Of a DNA stretch of 64,000 bases, positions 1 to 8,332 are shown one piece after another. The notes beneath the pieces were generated by a model. It was not told the origin of the DNA. It searched no databases and was given only the letters and a program-made list of their open reading frames with translations. Position numbers and translations under genes: made by a program. How positions within the stretch are numbered: the first letter of the stretch is position 1; every line of letters starts with the position of its first letter. The stretch comes from CAVTWS01 sp963732655 (lineage in GTDB: Bacteria > Actinomycetota > Acidimicrobiia > Acidimicrobiales > SHLQ01), in the NCBI GenBank assembly GCA_963732655.1, contig CAVTAI010000005.1:310001-374000 (forward strand), in the 5' to 3' direction.

Positions 1-559
1 CGCCGTCGTCGTGGCATGCGGCGTAGCCGGGGAGCATCACACCTCGGAGGCCCAGCGCGGCGATCTCCTCGAGGTCGGCGATGCCCTCGTCGATACTGCG
101 CAGCGCCGTCTGGCCGAGGCCGACGAGGCGTTGTCGATCGGTGGACTCGAACGCGGCGATCCACTGGTTGTAGGCCCGGAAGCAGGCGCGTTTGTAGTCG
201 GCGTCCGGGTGGTTGCACAAGATCATGCCGACGGACGGGTAGAGGATCTCGCCCGCCACGCCATCGCGGTCTTGCTCGGCGAGCCGAGCGACCGGATCCC
301 AGCCCCCCGGATGCAGCTCCTCCCACGGCACGTTGAGGTGCGGCCCGATCTTCTCCGCCGGCCGCCCGGCTGCTGCGACCATGCCGTAAGGGACGACGCT
401 GCGGCCCTGATCGACGACCATCACGGCACCCATCTGCTCGTGGGTCGACGAGTACGGCGCTCGGTCCCGGAAGGCGGGATCGATGTACGGCAGGTAGCAG
501 TCGCCGGGCTCGGTCACGTGGGAGTCGGCCGAGATGGCGGTGAGTGTGGGGGCGGTCAT
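1..559 (-). CDS. Amidohydrolase family protein (C-terminus beyond window)
   Basis: Partial metal-dependent hydrolase of the amidohydrolase-2 superfamily (the family of aminocarboxymuconate semialdehyde decarboxylase). The N-terminus reads MTAPTLTAISADSHVTEPGD; DSHVTEP is the family's usual metal-binding N-terminal motif. Later segments (EILYPSVGM, YNQWIAAF, LGLRGVMLPGYA) also fit the family. The ATG at 559-557 overlaps the stop of the upstream CoA transferase as ATGA, so the two are translationally coupled and probably serve one degradative pathway. The substrate cannot be told. The last part of the protein lies beyond position 1. Confidence 0.8.
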   Translation of the reverse strand, partial: MTAPTLTAISADSHVTEPGDCYLPYIDPAFRDRAPYSSTHEQMGAVMVVDQGRSVVPYGMVAAAGRPAEKIGPHLNVPWEELHPGGWDPVARLAEQDRDGVAGEILYPSVGMILCNHPDADYKRACFRAYNQWIAAFESTDRQRLVGLGQTALRSIDEGIADLEEIAALGLRGVMLPGYAACHDDG

Positions 560-2457
560 GTGAGGGCTCCTGTGGCGGCCAGCTCGGAGATCTCGTCGTC
601 GGTGAAACCGAGGTACGCGGTGAGCGCCTCGTGCGTGTGCTGTCCGATGGCGGGGCCGGCGTGGGTGGGGTGGTGGGGTGTGGCCGAGAGGTGGGTGACG
701 GGGCCCTCGTACTTCAGGGGGCCGATCACCGGGTGGTCGAGCTCGACGAAGAACTGGCGAGCGACGAGCTGCGGATCGCGGTGCAGGTCGGTCGCCCGGA
801 GGACGGGATATGCGGGAACGCCGGCCGTGCGGAGCCGGGCGGCGATGGTGAACGCGTCGTGGTCCGACAACGCGTCAGCCAGCGCCGACTCGAGCTCCGC
901 TCGTCGAGCGATCCGCGACTCGAGCGGGCCCTGGGCGGGGTCGCCGGTCAGCTGGGCGAGCGCGGGCAGGATCGTGCCGAGGGCCTTCCAGTGGGCCGGG
1001 GTCTCCACCGACACGGCGACGTACCGCTCGATTCCGGCGGTGCGATAGACGCCGTTCGGGCAGGCGAGGTCGGATTCGGTGCCACGGAGTCCGGCGACGT
1101 GGCCATTGACGGCGGCGTCGAGGATCATCGGTTCGAGCACGTGCATCGCCGCCTCGACCTGGGAGAGATCGATGTACTGGCCGACGCCGGTGCGTTCCCG
1201 ATGGTGCAACGCGGCAGCGAGGGCGGCCAGGGAGAAGCGCGGCGCCAAGAAGTCGGTGTAGGCGGCGAACGGCCCGGCCGGTAGGCGGTCCGGCCAGCCG
1301 GTGATGGCCACGAATCCGGCGAGCGCGGCGCCCTGGAGGCCGAACCCGGTGTAGGTGCGTTCTGGGCCGGTCTGGCCGCGCATGCACGACGACAGCATGA
1401 CGATGTCGGGACGGCGGGCCAGCACGCTCGTGGCGTCGAGCCCGTAACGGGCGGCCGTGCCGGGCACGAACGACTCCACGACGACGTCGGCCCAGTCGAT
1501 CATGCGACGCGCCACCTCGGTCGCGGCGTCGATGCCGAGGTCGAGGGCCAGACCGAGCTTCGACTGGTTGAAGTTGGCCATGCAGTGGCCGGTGCGATGG
1601 TCCGGGACACCGTCCTTCCAGGGCGGGATGATGCGCAACGGGTCGATATGGCTCTCGGACTCGACCCGCAACACCGTGGCCCCCAGGTTGGCCAGCTCCC
1701 GTGAGACGAGGGGGCCGGCACCGACCCACGAGAAGTCAGCGACCTTGAGTCCGTCGAACACGGCTCGTCGGGGCACCGCCGGCAAGGCGGGCGCAGTCAC
1801 GGTCGGCGCCCGCGAGATGCCGACCAGCTGCTGGTGCTCACCCAGCCGCGGAGCAGCCGCGGTGTATCGGATCGGGGTCTCGGTGAGCTTGGCGAACGGG
1901 CCGGGGTGCGTCGTGCCGTCAACGCGAACCCAGTAGCCGCGCGCCGCCAGGTGGGGATCCTCGAGCAACTCGGCGGCGGTCCACGCCGGGGCGACGAGGA
2001 ACCGTTCGGCGACCCCACGCTCATGGATCTCGCGTTTGGTCCGGGTGCCGAAGAACGCCACGAGCTGGTCGATGCCCTGCTGCGCCTGCGCCGGTGTGAG
2101 GGTGCCGGCCATGATCAGCGGGAACATGTCACCCCAGTCGTGTCCGCAGAGTTCGGAATCGAGCGCCCCCTCCGATTCCGCCCACGCCATCATGCGGCTC
2201 AAGCTCCGGGCCCCCGGTTTGCCCAGGACGAGGGTCATGCCCAGGAAACCGTCGGCGGTGCGGCAGAAGACCGGAATCGTGAGCCCCAGCGGATTCACCA
2301 CGGGCTCGGCGCGATCGGCGCCCATGCCGGGGGCGTCGATGCCCCATGCCGAGTAACCGGTGACGAACAGCAGGGTGCCCACCAGGGCGGCCTGCATCGA
2401 CGTGTCGAGATGTTGGCCGAGCCCCGATCGGCCTCGCTCCCACAGGGCGGCGATCAC
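556..2457 (-). CDS. CaiB/BaiF CoA-transferase, C-terminal part of a frameshifted two-domain gene
   Basis: Class III CoA transferase, which moves CoA between a CoA thioester and a free acid in the cytoplasm. This reading frame holds the end of the first CaiB/BaiF module and a complete second module, which begins near residue 230 (FDGLKVADFSWVGAGPLVSRELANLGATVLRVES). The frame is open further upstream (SGDRDRPPVPIGQPEASCGG) and would join the N-terminal piece at 2525-3088 if one base in the tcaagg run near 2540 were removed. The whole gene would then be about 840 residues, the size of tandem-domain CoA transferases. Its stop overlaps the amidohydrolase start. A sequencing error is likelier than a true pseudogene because both sides are well conserved. 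Confidence 0.85.
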   Translation of the reverse strand: MIAALWERGRSGLGQHLDTSMQAALVGTLLFVTGYSAWGIDAPGMGADRAEPVVNPLGLTIPVFCRTADGFLGMTLVLGKPGARSLSRMMAWAESEGALDSELCGHDWGDMFPLIMAGTLTPAQAQQGIDQLVAFFGTRTKREIHERGVAERFLVAPAWTAAELLEDPHLAARGYWVRVDGTTHPGPFAKLTETPIRYTAAAPRLGEHQQLVGISRAPTVTAPALPAVPRRAVFDGLKVADFSWVGAGPLVSRELANLGATVLRVESESHIDPLRIIPPWKDGVPDHRTGHCMANFNQSKLGLALDLGIDAATEVARRMIDWADVVVESFVPGTAARYGLDATSVLARRPDIVMLSSCMRGQTGPERTYTGFGLQGAALAGFVAITGWPDRLPAGPFAAYTDFLAPRFSLAALAAALHHRERTGVGQYIDLSQVEAAMHVLEPMILDAAVNGHVAGLRGTESDLACPNGVYRTAGIERYVAVSVETPAHWKALGTILPALAQLTGDPAQGPLESRIARRAELESALADALSDHDAFTIAARLRTAGVPAYPVLRATDLHRDPQLVARQFFVELDHPVIGPLKYEGPVTHLSATPHHPTHAGPAIGQHTHEALTAYLGFTDDEISELAATGALT

Positions 2458-2524
2458 GTCGGCGGCCGCCTGCGCCGCCCCACCGCACGATGCCTCGGGT
2501 TGGCCGATCGGGACGGGTGGGCGG

Positions 2525-3088
2525 TCACGGTCGCCTTGACAATTTGAGGAACCCGCCAGCCGCGGCGAGGGTCAAGTCGCTGGCCGGGCTCCCGGCCTCG
2601 GGGCCGGTACGGCCGAACGGCGTGACGGAGACGTGCAGGAGCGATGGGTTGATCGCCGCCAGATCCTCGGGCCCGAGTCCGAGCGCCTCGAGTTCTCCTG
2701 GCACCGCCGATTCGATGACGATGTCGGCCCCCCGCACGAGCTCGAGGAACGAGGCCCGGTCGCCAGTGGCGTGGAGGTCGAGCACGACACTGCGTTTGCC
2801 CAGTCCGAACGCCTGCCAGAACAGGGACGACTCGATGTCGCCTTCCCGCCCGGCGACGAACGGTGGACGCCTCCGTGACCCGCAGCCGTTCGGTGGCTCG
2901 ATCTTGACGACCTCGGCGCCGAGGTCGGCCAGGATGCGCCCGGTCAGCTCGGCTTGCGGTCCGGTGAGGTCGAGCACCCGGATGTCGGCCAGCGCCTGCG
3001 GCGCCTCGACGGGGGACGGCGCCTGCGGCGCCTCGATGGAGGACGGCGCCGGCGGCGCCTCGACGGGTAGGGGATCGGTGGAGGGCAC
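2525..3088 (-). CDS. CaiB/BaiF CoA-transferase, N-terminal part of the same frameshifted gene
   Basis: First Rossmann-like segment of the class III CoA transferase (IRVLDLTGPQAELTGRILA, LGAEVVKIEPPNG). It ends after AAAGGFLKLS, where the frame is lost and the downstream piece takes over. The GTG at 3088 is chosen because it is the first plausible start after the divergent intergenic gap. Between the start and the domain lies an unusual linker of about 30 residues with repeated EAPxAPS-type units (VEAPPAPSSIEAPQAPSPVE), probably from slippage of a roughly 27-bp repeat. The metallopeptidase gene at 3188 is divergent. Confidence 0.75.
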   Translation of the reverse strand: MPSTDPLPVEAPPAPSSIEAPQAPSPVEAPQALADIRVLDLTGPQAELTGRILADLGAEVVKIEPPNGCGSRRRPPFVAGREGDIESSLFWQAFGLGKRSVVLDLHATGDRASFLELVRGADIVIESAVPGELEALGLGPEDLAAINPSLLHVSVTPFGRTGPEAGSPASDLTLAAAGGFLKLSRRP

Positions 3089-3187
3089 GGGTCGGGACCT
3101 TATCTCTGCCGACCCGACCCGTTCCCGTTCGATCGACCCGGGCAGAACGCTGGGCCGGCGCAGGTACGCTGCCGGCCGGAGGTGGGC

Positions 3188-3535
3188 ATGATCGAGATCC
3201 CTCTCGGTCGATTCGAACGGCTGGTGGCCGATGCTCTCGACGCCCTGCCGGACGAGCTGGCTGAGCTCATCGACAACGTCGTGGTCACGGTCGAGGACCG
3301 CCATGCCGACGACCACGAGCTGCTCGGCCTGTACGAAGGCGTGCCGCTCACGGAGCGTGACGACTACGGCGGCCTGTCCCTGCCCGATCGCATCACCATC
3401 TACCGCCTGGCCATCTGCGACGTCTGCGTCAACCACGACGACGTCATCGAGGAGGTGCTGGTCACGGTCGTCCACGAGGTCGCGGACCACTTCGGGATCG
3501 ACGACGACGCCCTCGACGAGCTGGGTTGGAGTTGA
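3188..3535 (+). CDS. Metallopeptidase family (zincin-like) protein
   Basis: Small cytoplasmic protein of about 115 residues belonging to the compact minimal-zincin metallopeptidase family common in Actinobacteria. The C-terminal half carries VTVVHEVADHFGIDDD, matching the family's HExxxHF-type zinc signature, preceded by the typical LPDRITIYR segment. The start ATG at 3188 has a clean GGAGG Shine-Dalgarno at 3178-3182 with a five-base spacer; an in-frame GTG at 3182 overlaps that site and is rejected. It stands alone between two minus-strand genes. The natural substrate of the family is not known. Confidence 0.85.
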   Translation: MIEIPLGRFERLVADALDALPDELAELIDNVVVTVEDRHADDHELLGLYEGVPLTERDDYGGLSLPDRITIYRLAICDVCVNHDDVIEEVLVTVVHEVADHFGIDDDALDELGWS

Positions 3536-3542
3536 TCGATGA

Positions 3543-4877
3543 TCACCGAGACGATGCTGAGCGTGGGTCGCGGTCAGCATCGTCGGGTGCATCGGGGGCC
3601 GGGCTCGGGTGGGGGCCGTGAGCCGGTCCCAACCGTCCGGTGAGGGACAGCCAGGCGAGGAACCGCTCGACGACGGCGAGCGCGGCGAAGCAGCGGGGCG
3701 AGGCGAACACGTCGAAGGCGTGTTGCGCGCCGGGAACCTCCCAGAGCACGACCGGCTGGCGAGACACCGCCCGGAGCTCGCGGGCGAACAGTGCTGATTC
3801 CTCTCGCCACACCAGGACATCGTGGGAACCCTGGATGATGAGAAACGGCGGGGCATCCTCGCCGATGCGGTCGACCGGCGACGCCTGCCGCCATTCGTCG
3901 AGTGTCGCCGGCGTCAAGCGGTGGGGAAAGACGAAGCGACCGGCCAGCCGGACTGCGAGGCGCCACGACTGGCGGCCCCGCACTCCGGCCCGGTCGAAGA
4001 GGTCGGCCGGCGCGTAGAACGGAATGCAGGCCGCCACCGACGTATCGGCCGATTCGAAGCCGGGCTGCAGCGTCGGGTCGTTCTGGGTGAGGGCGGCCAG
4101 GATGGCCAGGTGACCCCCCGCCGAGCCCCCGCCGAGCACGATGGCCGCAGGATCGCCGCCGTACTCGGCGATGTTCTCGCGGACCCACGCCAGCGCCGCT
4201 TTCACGTCCCAGAGAAAGGTCGGGAACCGGTGTTTCGGGGCCAGGCGGTAGTTGATCGACACGCCGACGTAGCCCCGAGACGCCAGGTAGTACATGAGCG
4301 GCAGGCCCTGATCGTCTTTGCGACCGATCACCCAGGCGCCGCCGTGGACGTAGAGCACGACCGGGAGCCGGGACACCGGACGATCCTTCGGGACATAGAT
4401 ATCGAGCGTCGTACGCGGCCCATAGCACAGGTAGGGCACGTTTCGGGTCACCGTCACGTTGCTGCGGCGGAGGTGGAACGGCCGCTTGACGACCTTCGGT
4501 GCCCGAGGCCCGGGCGGAGTGGTGCCCGCCCCAATCCCGCCATCGAGGTACCCCGGCCCGAGTGCGTCGACTAGAGCCGCCTCTCCTGATGACTCTGCGG
4601 TCAGCGCCTGGCGGTGCACGAGCAGGAGCAACGCCCACGACACGAGATCGAGCCCGAGGCCGTACCGCCCGAGTCGTTCGTTCAGGGCGCCGGCGAGGAT
4701 CCACACCGGCGTGGTGGCGATCTGAAAGACGAGGACCAGCGGCGCCATTTCGCCGGTGGGCCAGCCCAGGGCCATGTGCCACAACCCGAGCACCGCGGGA
4801 CGCCTGATCCGCCACAGGGCGGCGACCGAGCAATAGATGCCCAGCACGCTCACGCCGAGGAACGCCTCGGGCACCAT
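3543..4877 (-). CDS. Alpha/beta hydrolase, HSL-type esterase with membrane N-terminus
   Basis: Esterase/lipase of the hormone-sensitive-lipase (alpha/beta hydrolase-3) group, 444 residues. The first 100 or so residues contain hydrophobic segments (VSVLGIYCSVAAL, LVLVFQIATTPVWIL, VSWALLLLV) that suggest two to three membrane passes. The catalytic domain follows: oxyanion motif YVHGGAWVIG, nucleophile elbow GGGSAGG, acid in IIQGSHDVLV and histidine in GAQHAFDVF. The C-terminal tail is proline and aspartate rich. Similar membrane-anchored esterases occur in mycobacteria. Its stop lies 8 bases past the convergent metallopeptidase gene. The substrate is unknown. Confidence 0.85.
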   Translation of the reverse strand: MVPEAFLGVSVLGIYCSVAALWRIRRPAVLGLWHMALGWPTGEMAPLVLVFQIATTPVWILAGALNERLGRYGLGLDLVSWALLLLVHRQALTAESSGEAALVDALGPGYLDGGIGAGTTPPGPRAPKVVKRPFHLRRSNVTVTRNVPYLCYGPRTTLDIYVPKDRPVSRLPVVLYVHGGAWVIGRKDDQGLPLMYYLASRGYVGVSINYRLAPKHRFPTFLWDVKAALAWVRENIAEYGGDPAAIVLGGGSAGGHLAILAALTQNDPTLQPGFESADTSVAACIPFYAPADLFDRAGVRGRQSWRLAVRLAGRFVFPHRLTPATLDEWRQASPVDRIGEDAPPFLIIQGSHDVLVWREESALFARELRAVSRQPVVLWEVPGAQHAFDVFASPRCFAALAVVERFLAWLSLTGRLGPAHGPHPSPAPDAPDDADRDPRSASSR

Positions 4878-5015
4878 GTCTTGCCTCCACCCGGTCGACC
4901 GGTGACGGGAGGGTACCAGCCCGCCTTTCGTAGCCGGAGCAACCGGCGGTGATCGAGATCAGGTCCCGGCGGTCTGGTTCCGGTGCGTCCGTCGACGCCG
5001 CGGTAGCATCGTTTC

Positions 5016-5672
5016 GTGGCTTTCCCCAAAGATCTTCTGACCAAAGACGAAGAGCTTCGTCTCGATCTCAATCCCCATTGGTGGTACATGGCGCCGGCCG
5101 CCACCTACCTCGGCGTGGCGGTGATCCTCGGCCTCGTCGTGCTGATCACGGGACCCGACGGCACCTTCGGCGACATTCTCAACCTGATCGTCGGAGTAGC
5201 CGTGCTGATCGCCTTGGCGTACTTCGGCATCAACTACGCCAAGTGGCGTTCCACGATGTTCGTGGTGACCAACGAGCGGGTGATCGCCCGACGAGGCGTC
5301 TTCTCCAAGACCGGAACCGAGATCCCGCTCGACCGGATCAACACGGTGTTCTTCAACCAGACCGTGTTCGAGCGCATGCTCGGCGCCGGCGACCTCGCCA
5401 TCGAGTCGGCCGGTGAGTCCGGCAAGGAGACCTTTTCCGACGTCCGCAAGCCGAACCTCGTCCAGGGCGAGATCTACCGGCAGATGGAGCAGTACGAGGA
5501 TCGACGGCTGCAGCGCATGGGCCAAGCGGTCGCCGGTGCGGCGGCGCCCGCCGCCCCGCGCGAAACGAGCATCCCCGAGCAGATCCAGCAGCTCGACAAC
5601 CTCCGCCGCCAGGGCACGATCTCCGAAGAGGAGTTCGCCGTCAAGAAGCAGCAGTTGCTCGATCGCATGTAG
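5016..5672 (+). CDS. PH-domain (YdbS-like) membrane protein with SHOCT tail
   Basis: Membrane protein of 218 residues. Two transmembrane helices lie near residues 28-50 and 55-75 (YLGVAVILGLVVLI; IVGVAVLIALAYFGI). They are followed by a bacterial PH domain (TMFVVTNERVIARRGVFSKTG, EIPLDRINTVFFNQTVFERM, GDLAIESAGESG). The last 35 residues (IPEQIQQLDNLRRQGTISEE through to the end) are a SHOCT motif, a short oligomerisation module. The start is GTG at 5016. It is a single-gene unit of unknown role; the family is usually linked to envelope homeostasis. Confidence 0.85.
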   Translation: MAFPKDLLTKDEELRLDLNPHWWYMAPAATYLGVAVILGLVVLITGPDGTFGDILNLIVGVAVLIALAYFGINYAKWRSTMFVVTNERVIARRGVFSKTGTEIPLDRINTVFFNQTVFERMLGAGDLAIESAGESGKETFSDVRKPNLVQGEIYRQMEQYEDRRLQRMGQAVAGAAAPAAPRETSIPEQIQQLDNLRRQGTISEEEFAVKKQQLLDRM

Positions 5673-5707
5673 TGCCTCGACCCCGATCCTGGTGGCGTCC
5701 GCGCCGA

Positions 5708-6199
5708 TCAGGCGGGTCGGCGGGCCCTCGGCCCCGAGTCCGGGGCGCCATCGCTGCGCCGAGCCCTCGTTGCTGGGCGTCGCATGGGCAGGTGCGCGAC
5801 CCCGACATCCATGAACTCCGGGCCGCTCGGGCGGAACCCGAAGCTGGCGTACCAGTCGGCGAGATGGGTCTGGGCGTCGAGCACCAGCGCCGCCTTGGTC
5901 GAACTCACCACGGCGCGGATCAGCCGACCGGCGTGGCCCTTGCCCCGAACGTCAGGATGGGTGACGACCCGGCCGATCCGCACCGCGCCCCCCGGCTCGG
6001 CCAGCACTCGCAGGTAGCTCAACGGTTCGCCTTTGTGGTCGATCCACAGATGACGGGTCCCGGGCTCGACATCTCGGCCGTCGATGTCCTGATACGGGCA
6101 GTTCTGCTCGACGACGAAAATGTCGCTGCGGAGCTTCAAGATGGCGTGCACCTGGGTGGGCGTCAGGTCGGCGAAACGGGCGTCGATGAGCTCGGGCAC
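5708..6199 (-). CDS. GNAT N-acetyltransferase, ElaA-like
   Basis: Acetyl-CoA-dependent N-acyltransferase of about 163 residues, similar to ElaA. Visible motifs are LRSDIFVVEQNCPYQDIDG (ElaA-like N-terminus), the acetyl-CoA binding loop RIGRVVTHPDVRGKGHAGRL and the C-terminal YASFGFRPSGPEFMDVGVAH. I prefer the GTG start at 6199 (giving PELIDARFADLTP) because the longer frame from 6253 would overlap the divergent hydrolase gene and adds a non-conserved N-terminus. The acceptor substrate is not predictable. Confidence 0.85.
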   Translation of the reverse strand: MPELIDARFADLTPTQVHAILKLRSDIFVVEQNCPYQDIDGRDVEPGTRHLWIDHKGEPLSYLRVLAEPGGAVRIGRVVTHPDVRGKGHAGRLIRAVVSSTKAALVLDAQTHLADWYASFGFRPSGPEFMDVGVAHLPMRRPATRARRSDGAPDSGPRARRPA

Positions 6200-6246
6200 A
6201 GCGCCAATGATGCACGGCGCGTGGACCGTGGAAGAGGATGTGCCCC

Positions 6247-7083
6247 ATGCCATACACGTCGGGGCACGAGGTCGACCTGTTCTACGAGTCGTTCGGCGGC
6301 GACGACGATCCCACCCTGCTCCTGATCGCCGGCCATGGTGTCCAACTTCTCGGGTGGCCTGACGAGCTGTGCTGGAGCTTCGTCGACCGCGGGTTTCGGG
6401 TCGTGAGGTTCGACAATCGCGACGCCGGCAGGAGCACGGTCATGTCGAACGACACCTTGTACGGGTTGCCCGACATGGCAGCCGATGCGCTCGCCGTGCT
6501 CGACGCAGTAGGCGCCGAGTCCGCCCACGTGGTCGGCATGTCGATGGGCGGCATGATCGCGCAGGTGCTGGCCTGCGACCACAGCCACCGGGTGATGAGC
6601 CTCACGTCGATCTCGGCCACGACCGGCGAGGAAGGTGTGGGCCGGCCGAGCCCGGAGGCCTTGAACCACATGGTGGTCGAGCAGCCGAGCGATCGGGAGG
6701 GCAACGTGGCTCACGCATTGGCCGGGCGCCGCGTCTGGGGGAGCACGCGGTGGTTCGACGAGGAGCTGAGCCGGATCGAGTACGAGCAGGCCTTCGACCG
6801 GGCCTTCCATCCAGGCGCCGGCGCCCGGCAGGCCCACGCTCTCTTGTCCGCGGGAGATCGTGCTCATGCCCTGGCGCGGATCGAGATACCGACGTTGGTG
6901 ATCCACGCCGATGTCGATCCGCTGATCGACCGCAGCGGCGGCGAGCGCACGGCGGAGCTGGTGCCCGGGGCCGAGCTCGTCATCATCGACGACATGGGCC
7001 ACCAGCTGCCGGCACCGGTGTGGTCGCAGCTGGTCGAGGCCGTGACCCAGGTGGCGGTGCGCGCCATGAACGACCGCCGATAG
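6247..7083 (+). CDS. Alpha/beta-fold hydrolase
   Basis: Cytoplasmic alpha/beta hydrolase of 278 residues. The nucleophile elbow is GMSMGGM (Ser in the centre), the acid is in VIHADVDPLI and the histidine in DDMGHQLP. An FDNRDAGRS segment before the nucleophile is typical of the aclacinomycin-methylesterase/TAP-like group. The ATG at 6247 is preferred over the ATG at 6238 because GAAGAGG at 6231-6237 then has a nine-base spacer. The next gene, an acyl-CoA racemase, lies 57 bases downstream on the same strand and may be co-transcribed. Confidence 0.85.
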   Translation: MPYTSGHEVDLFYESFGGDDDPTLLLIAGHGVQLLGWPDELCWSFVDRGFRVVRFDNRDAGRSTVMSNDTLYGLPDMAADALAVLDAVGAESAHVVGMSMGGMIAQVLACDHSHRVMSLTSISATTGEEGVGRPSPEALNHMVVEQPSDREGNVAHALAGRRVWGSTRWFDEELSRIEYEQAFDRAFHPGAGARQAHALLSAGDRAHALARIEIPTLVIHADVDPLIDRSGGERTAELVPGAELVIIDDMGHQLPAPVWSQLVEAVTQVAVRAMNDRR

Positions 7084-7140
7084 CGTCGGCGCGGCACACA
7101 CGCCGTGGGGCGAGTGGCCGAGAGACGAGAGGTCGTAGGC

Positions 7141-8286
7141 ATGGGTGGTCCGCTGCAAGGCGTCAAGGTGGTCGAGCTTGCCGGAATCGGCCCGGGCCCG
7201 TACTGCGCCATGTTGCTGGCCGACTTGGGCGCCGACGTGATCCGTGTCGATCGGTCGGCCTCGGTCCCGGCGGAGATGCCCACGACCGGATCCCGCGACA
7301 TCTTGAACCGCGGCCGCCGGTCGGTCGGCGTCGACCTCAAACATCCCGAGGGCCGGGCGACCGTGCTGGACCTCGTGGCATCGGCCGACGCCTTGATCGA
7401 GGGCTTCCGGCCCGGCGTGACCGAACGTCTCGGGCTCGGCCCCGATGACTGCCTGGCTCGCAATCCCCGGCTCGTCTACGGGCGCATGACGGGATGGGGG
7501 CAGGACGGCCCCCTGGCCCACGCCGCCGGGCACGACATCAACTACGTGGCGTTGAGCGGCGTTCTCTCGGCCATCGGTCGCCGTGACGAAGGGCCGATCC
7601 CGCCGCTCAACCTGGTCGGCGATTTCGGGGGCGGTGGCCTGATGTTGGCGTTCGGGGTGGTGTGCGGCGTCCTCGAAGCCCGCTCATCGGGTCACGGCCA
7701 GGTGATCGATGCCGCCATGGTCGACGGCGCCGCCAACTTGGCCACGTTCATCTACGGCATGCGGTCGATGGGCGTCTGGGCCGACGAACGGGGCACCAAC
7801 ATGCTCGATACGGGCGCCCACTTCTATGACGTCTATCGCTGCGCTGACGGCGAGTACATCTCGATCGGATCGATCGAGCCGCAGTTCTACGCCCTGCTCC
7901 TGCAGCACCTCGGGCTCGATCCCGCCACCTTGCCTCGACAGAACGATCGGTCGGCGTGGGTGCAGATGAAACAGACCGTCGCCGATCGGATCGCCACCCG
8001 CAGCCGCGCCGAGTGGTGCGCGGTGATGGAGGGAACGGACGTGTGTTTCGCCCCGGTCCTGTCCATGGCGGAGGCACCGGGTCACCCCCACAACGTGGCT
8101 CGGGGCACGTTCGTCGAAGTGGACGGTGTGGTGCAGCCCGGCCCGGCGCCTCGGTTCAGCCGCACGCCCGGAGCTGTCGCGCGTCCGGCACCCCACCCAG
8201 GTCAGCACACGGACGAGGTGCTCACCAGCTGGGGTCTCGCCACCGATCGGATCACCGAGCTTCGAGCTGCTGGGGCGGTCAGCTGA
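7141..8286 (+). CDS. mcr: Alpha-methylacyl-CoA racemase (CaiB/BaiF family)
   Basis: Likely epimerises 2-methylacyl-CoA thioesters for beta-oxidation of branched fatty acids or sterol side chains. The N-terminus GIGPGPYCAMLLADLGADVI is the hallmark of the AMACR branch of the CaiB/BaiF family, and GHDINYVALSGVLSAIGR and GDFGGGGLMLAFG also match it. The protein has 381 residues, the normal size. The ATG at 7141 follows a purine-rich GAGAGG sequence. The 3' end, including the stop codon, lies inside a perfect 35-bp tandem duplication (8263-8332), so the original TGATG coupling to the next gene has been separated by one repeat unit. Confidence 0.88.
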   Translation: MGGPLQGVKVVELAGIGPGPYCAMLLADLGADVIRVDRSASVPAEMPTTGSRDILNRGRRSVGVDLKHPEGRATVLDLVASADALIEGFRPGVTERLGLGPDDCLARNPRLVYGRMTGWGQDGPLAHAAGHDINYVALSGVLSAIGRRDEGPIPPLNLVGDFGGGGLMLAFGVVCGVLEARSSGHGQVIDAAMVDGAANLATFIYGMRSMGVWADERGTNMLDTGAHFYDVYRCADGEYISIGSIEPQFYALLLQHLGLDPATLPRQNDRSAWVQMKQTVADRIATRSRAEWCAVMEGTDVCFAPVLSMAEAPGHPHNVARGTFVEVDGVVQPGPAPRFSRTPGAVARPAPHPGQHTDEVLTSWGLATDRITELRAAGAVS

Positions 8287-8332
8287 TGGCGACCGCCCGA
8301 GCTGCTGGGGCGGTCAGCTGATGGCGACCGCC
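8263..8332. repeat. Perfect 35-bp tandem duplication across a stop/start junction
   Basis: Two identical 35-base units (8263-8297 and 8298-8332) span the end of the racemase gene and the beginning of the PIG-L deacetylase gene. Each unit contains TGATGG, the overlap of the racemase stop and the deacetylase ATG. The first copy's ATG (8286) reads into a stop after 11 codons. Only the second copy's ATG (8321) opens the deacetylase frame. The unit length is not a multiple of three. Confidence 0.95.

Noticed and set aside
2525..2560. Programmed frameshift in the CoA transferase
   Set aside because: No slippery heptamer with a downstream stem is visible, and many other genes in the window have similar one-base breaks, so error is more likely.
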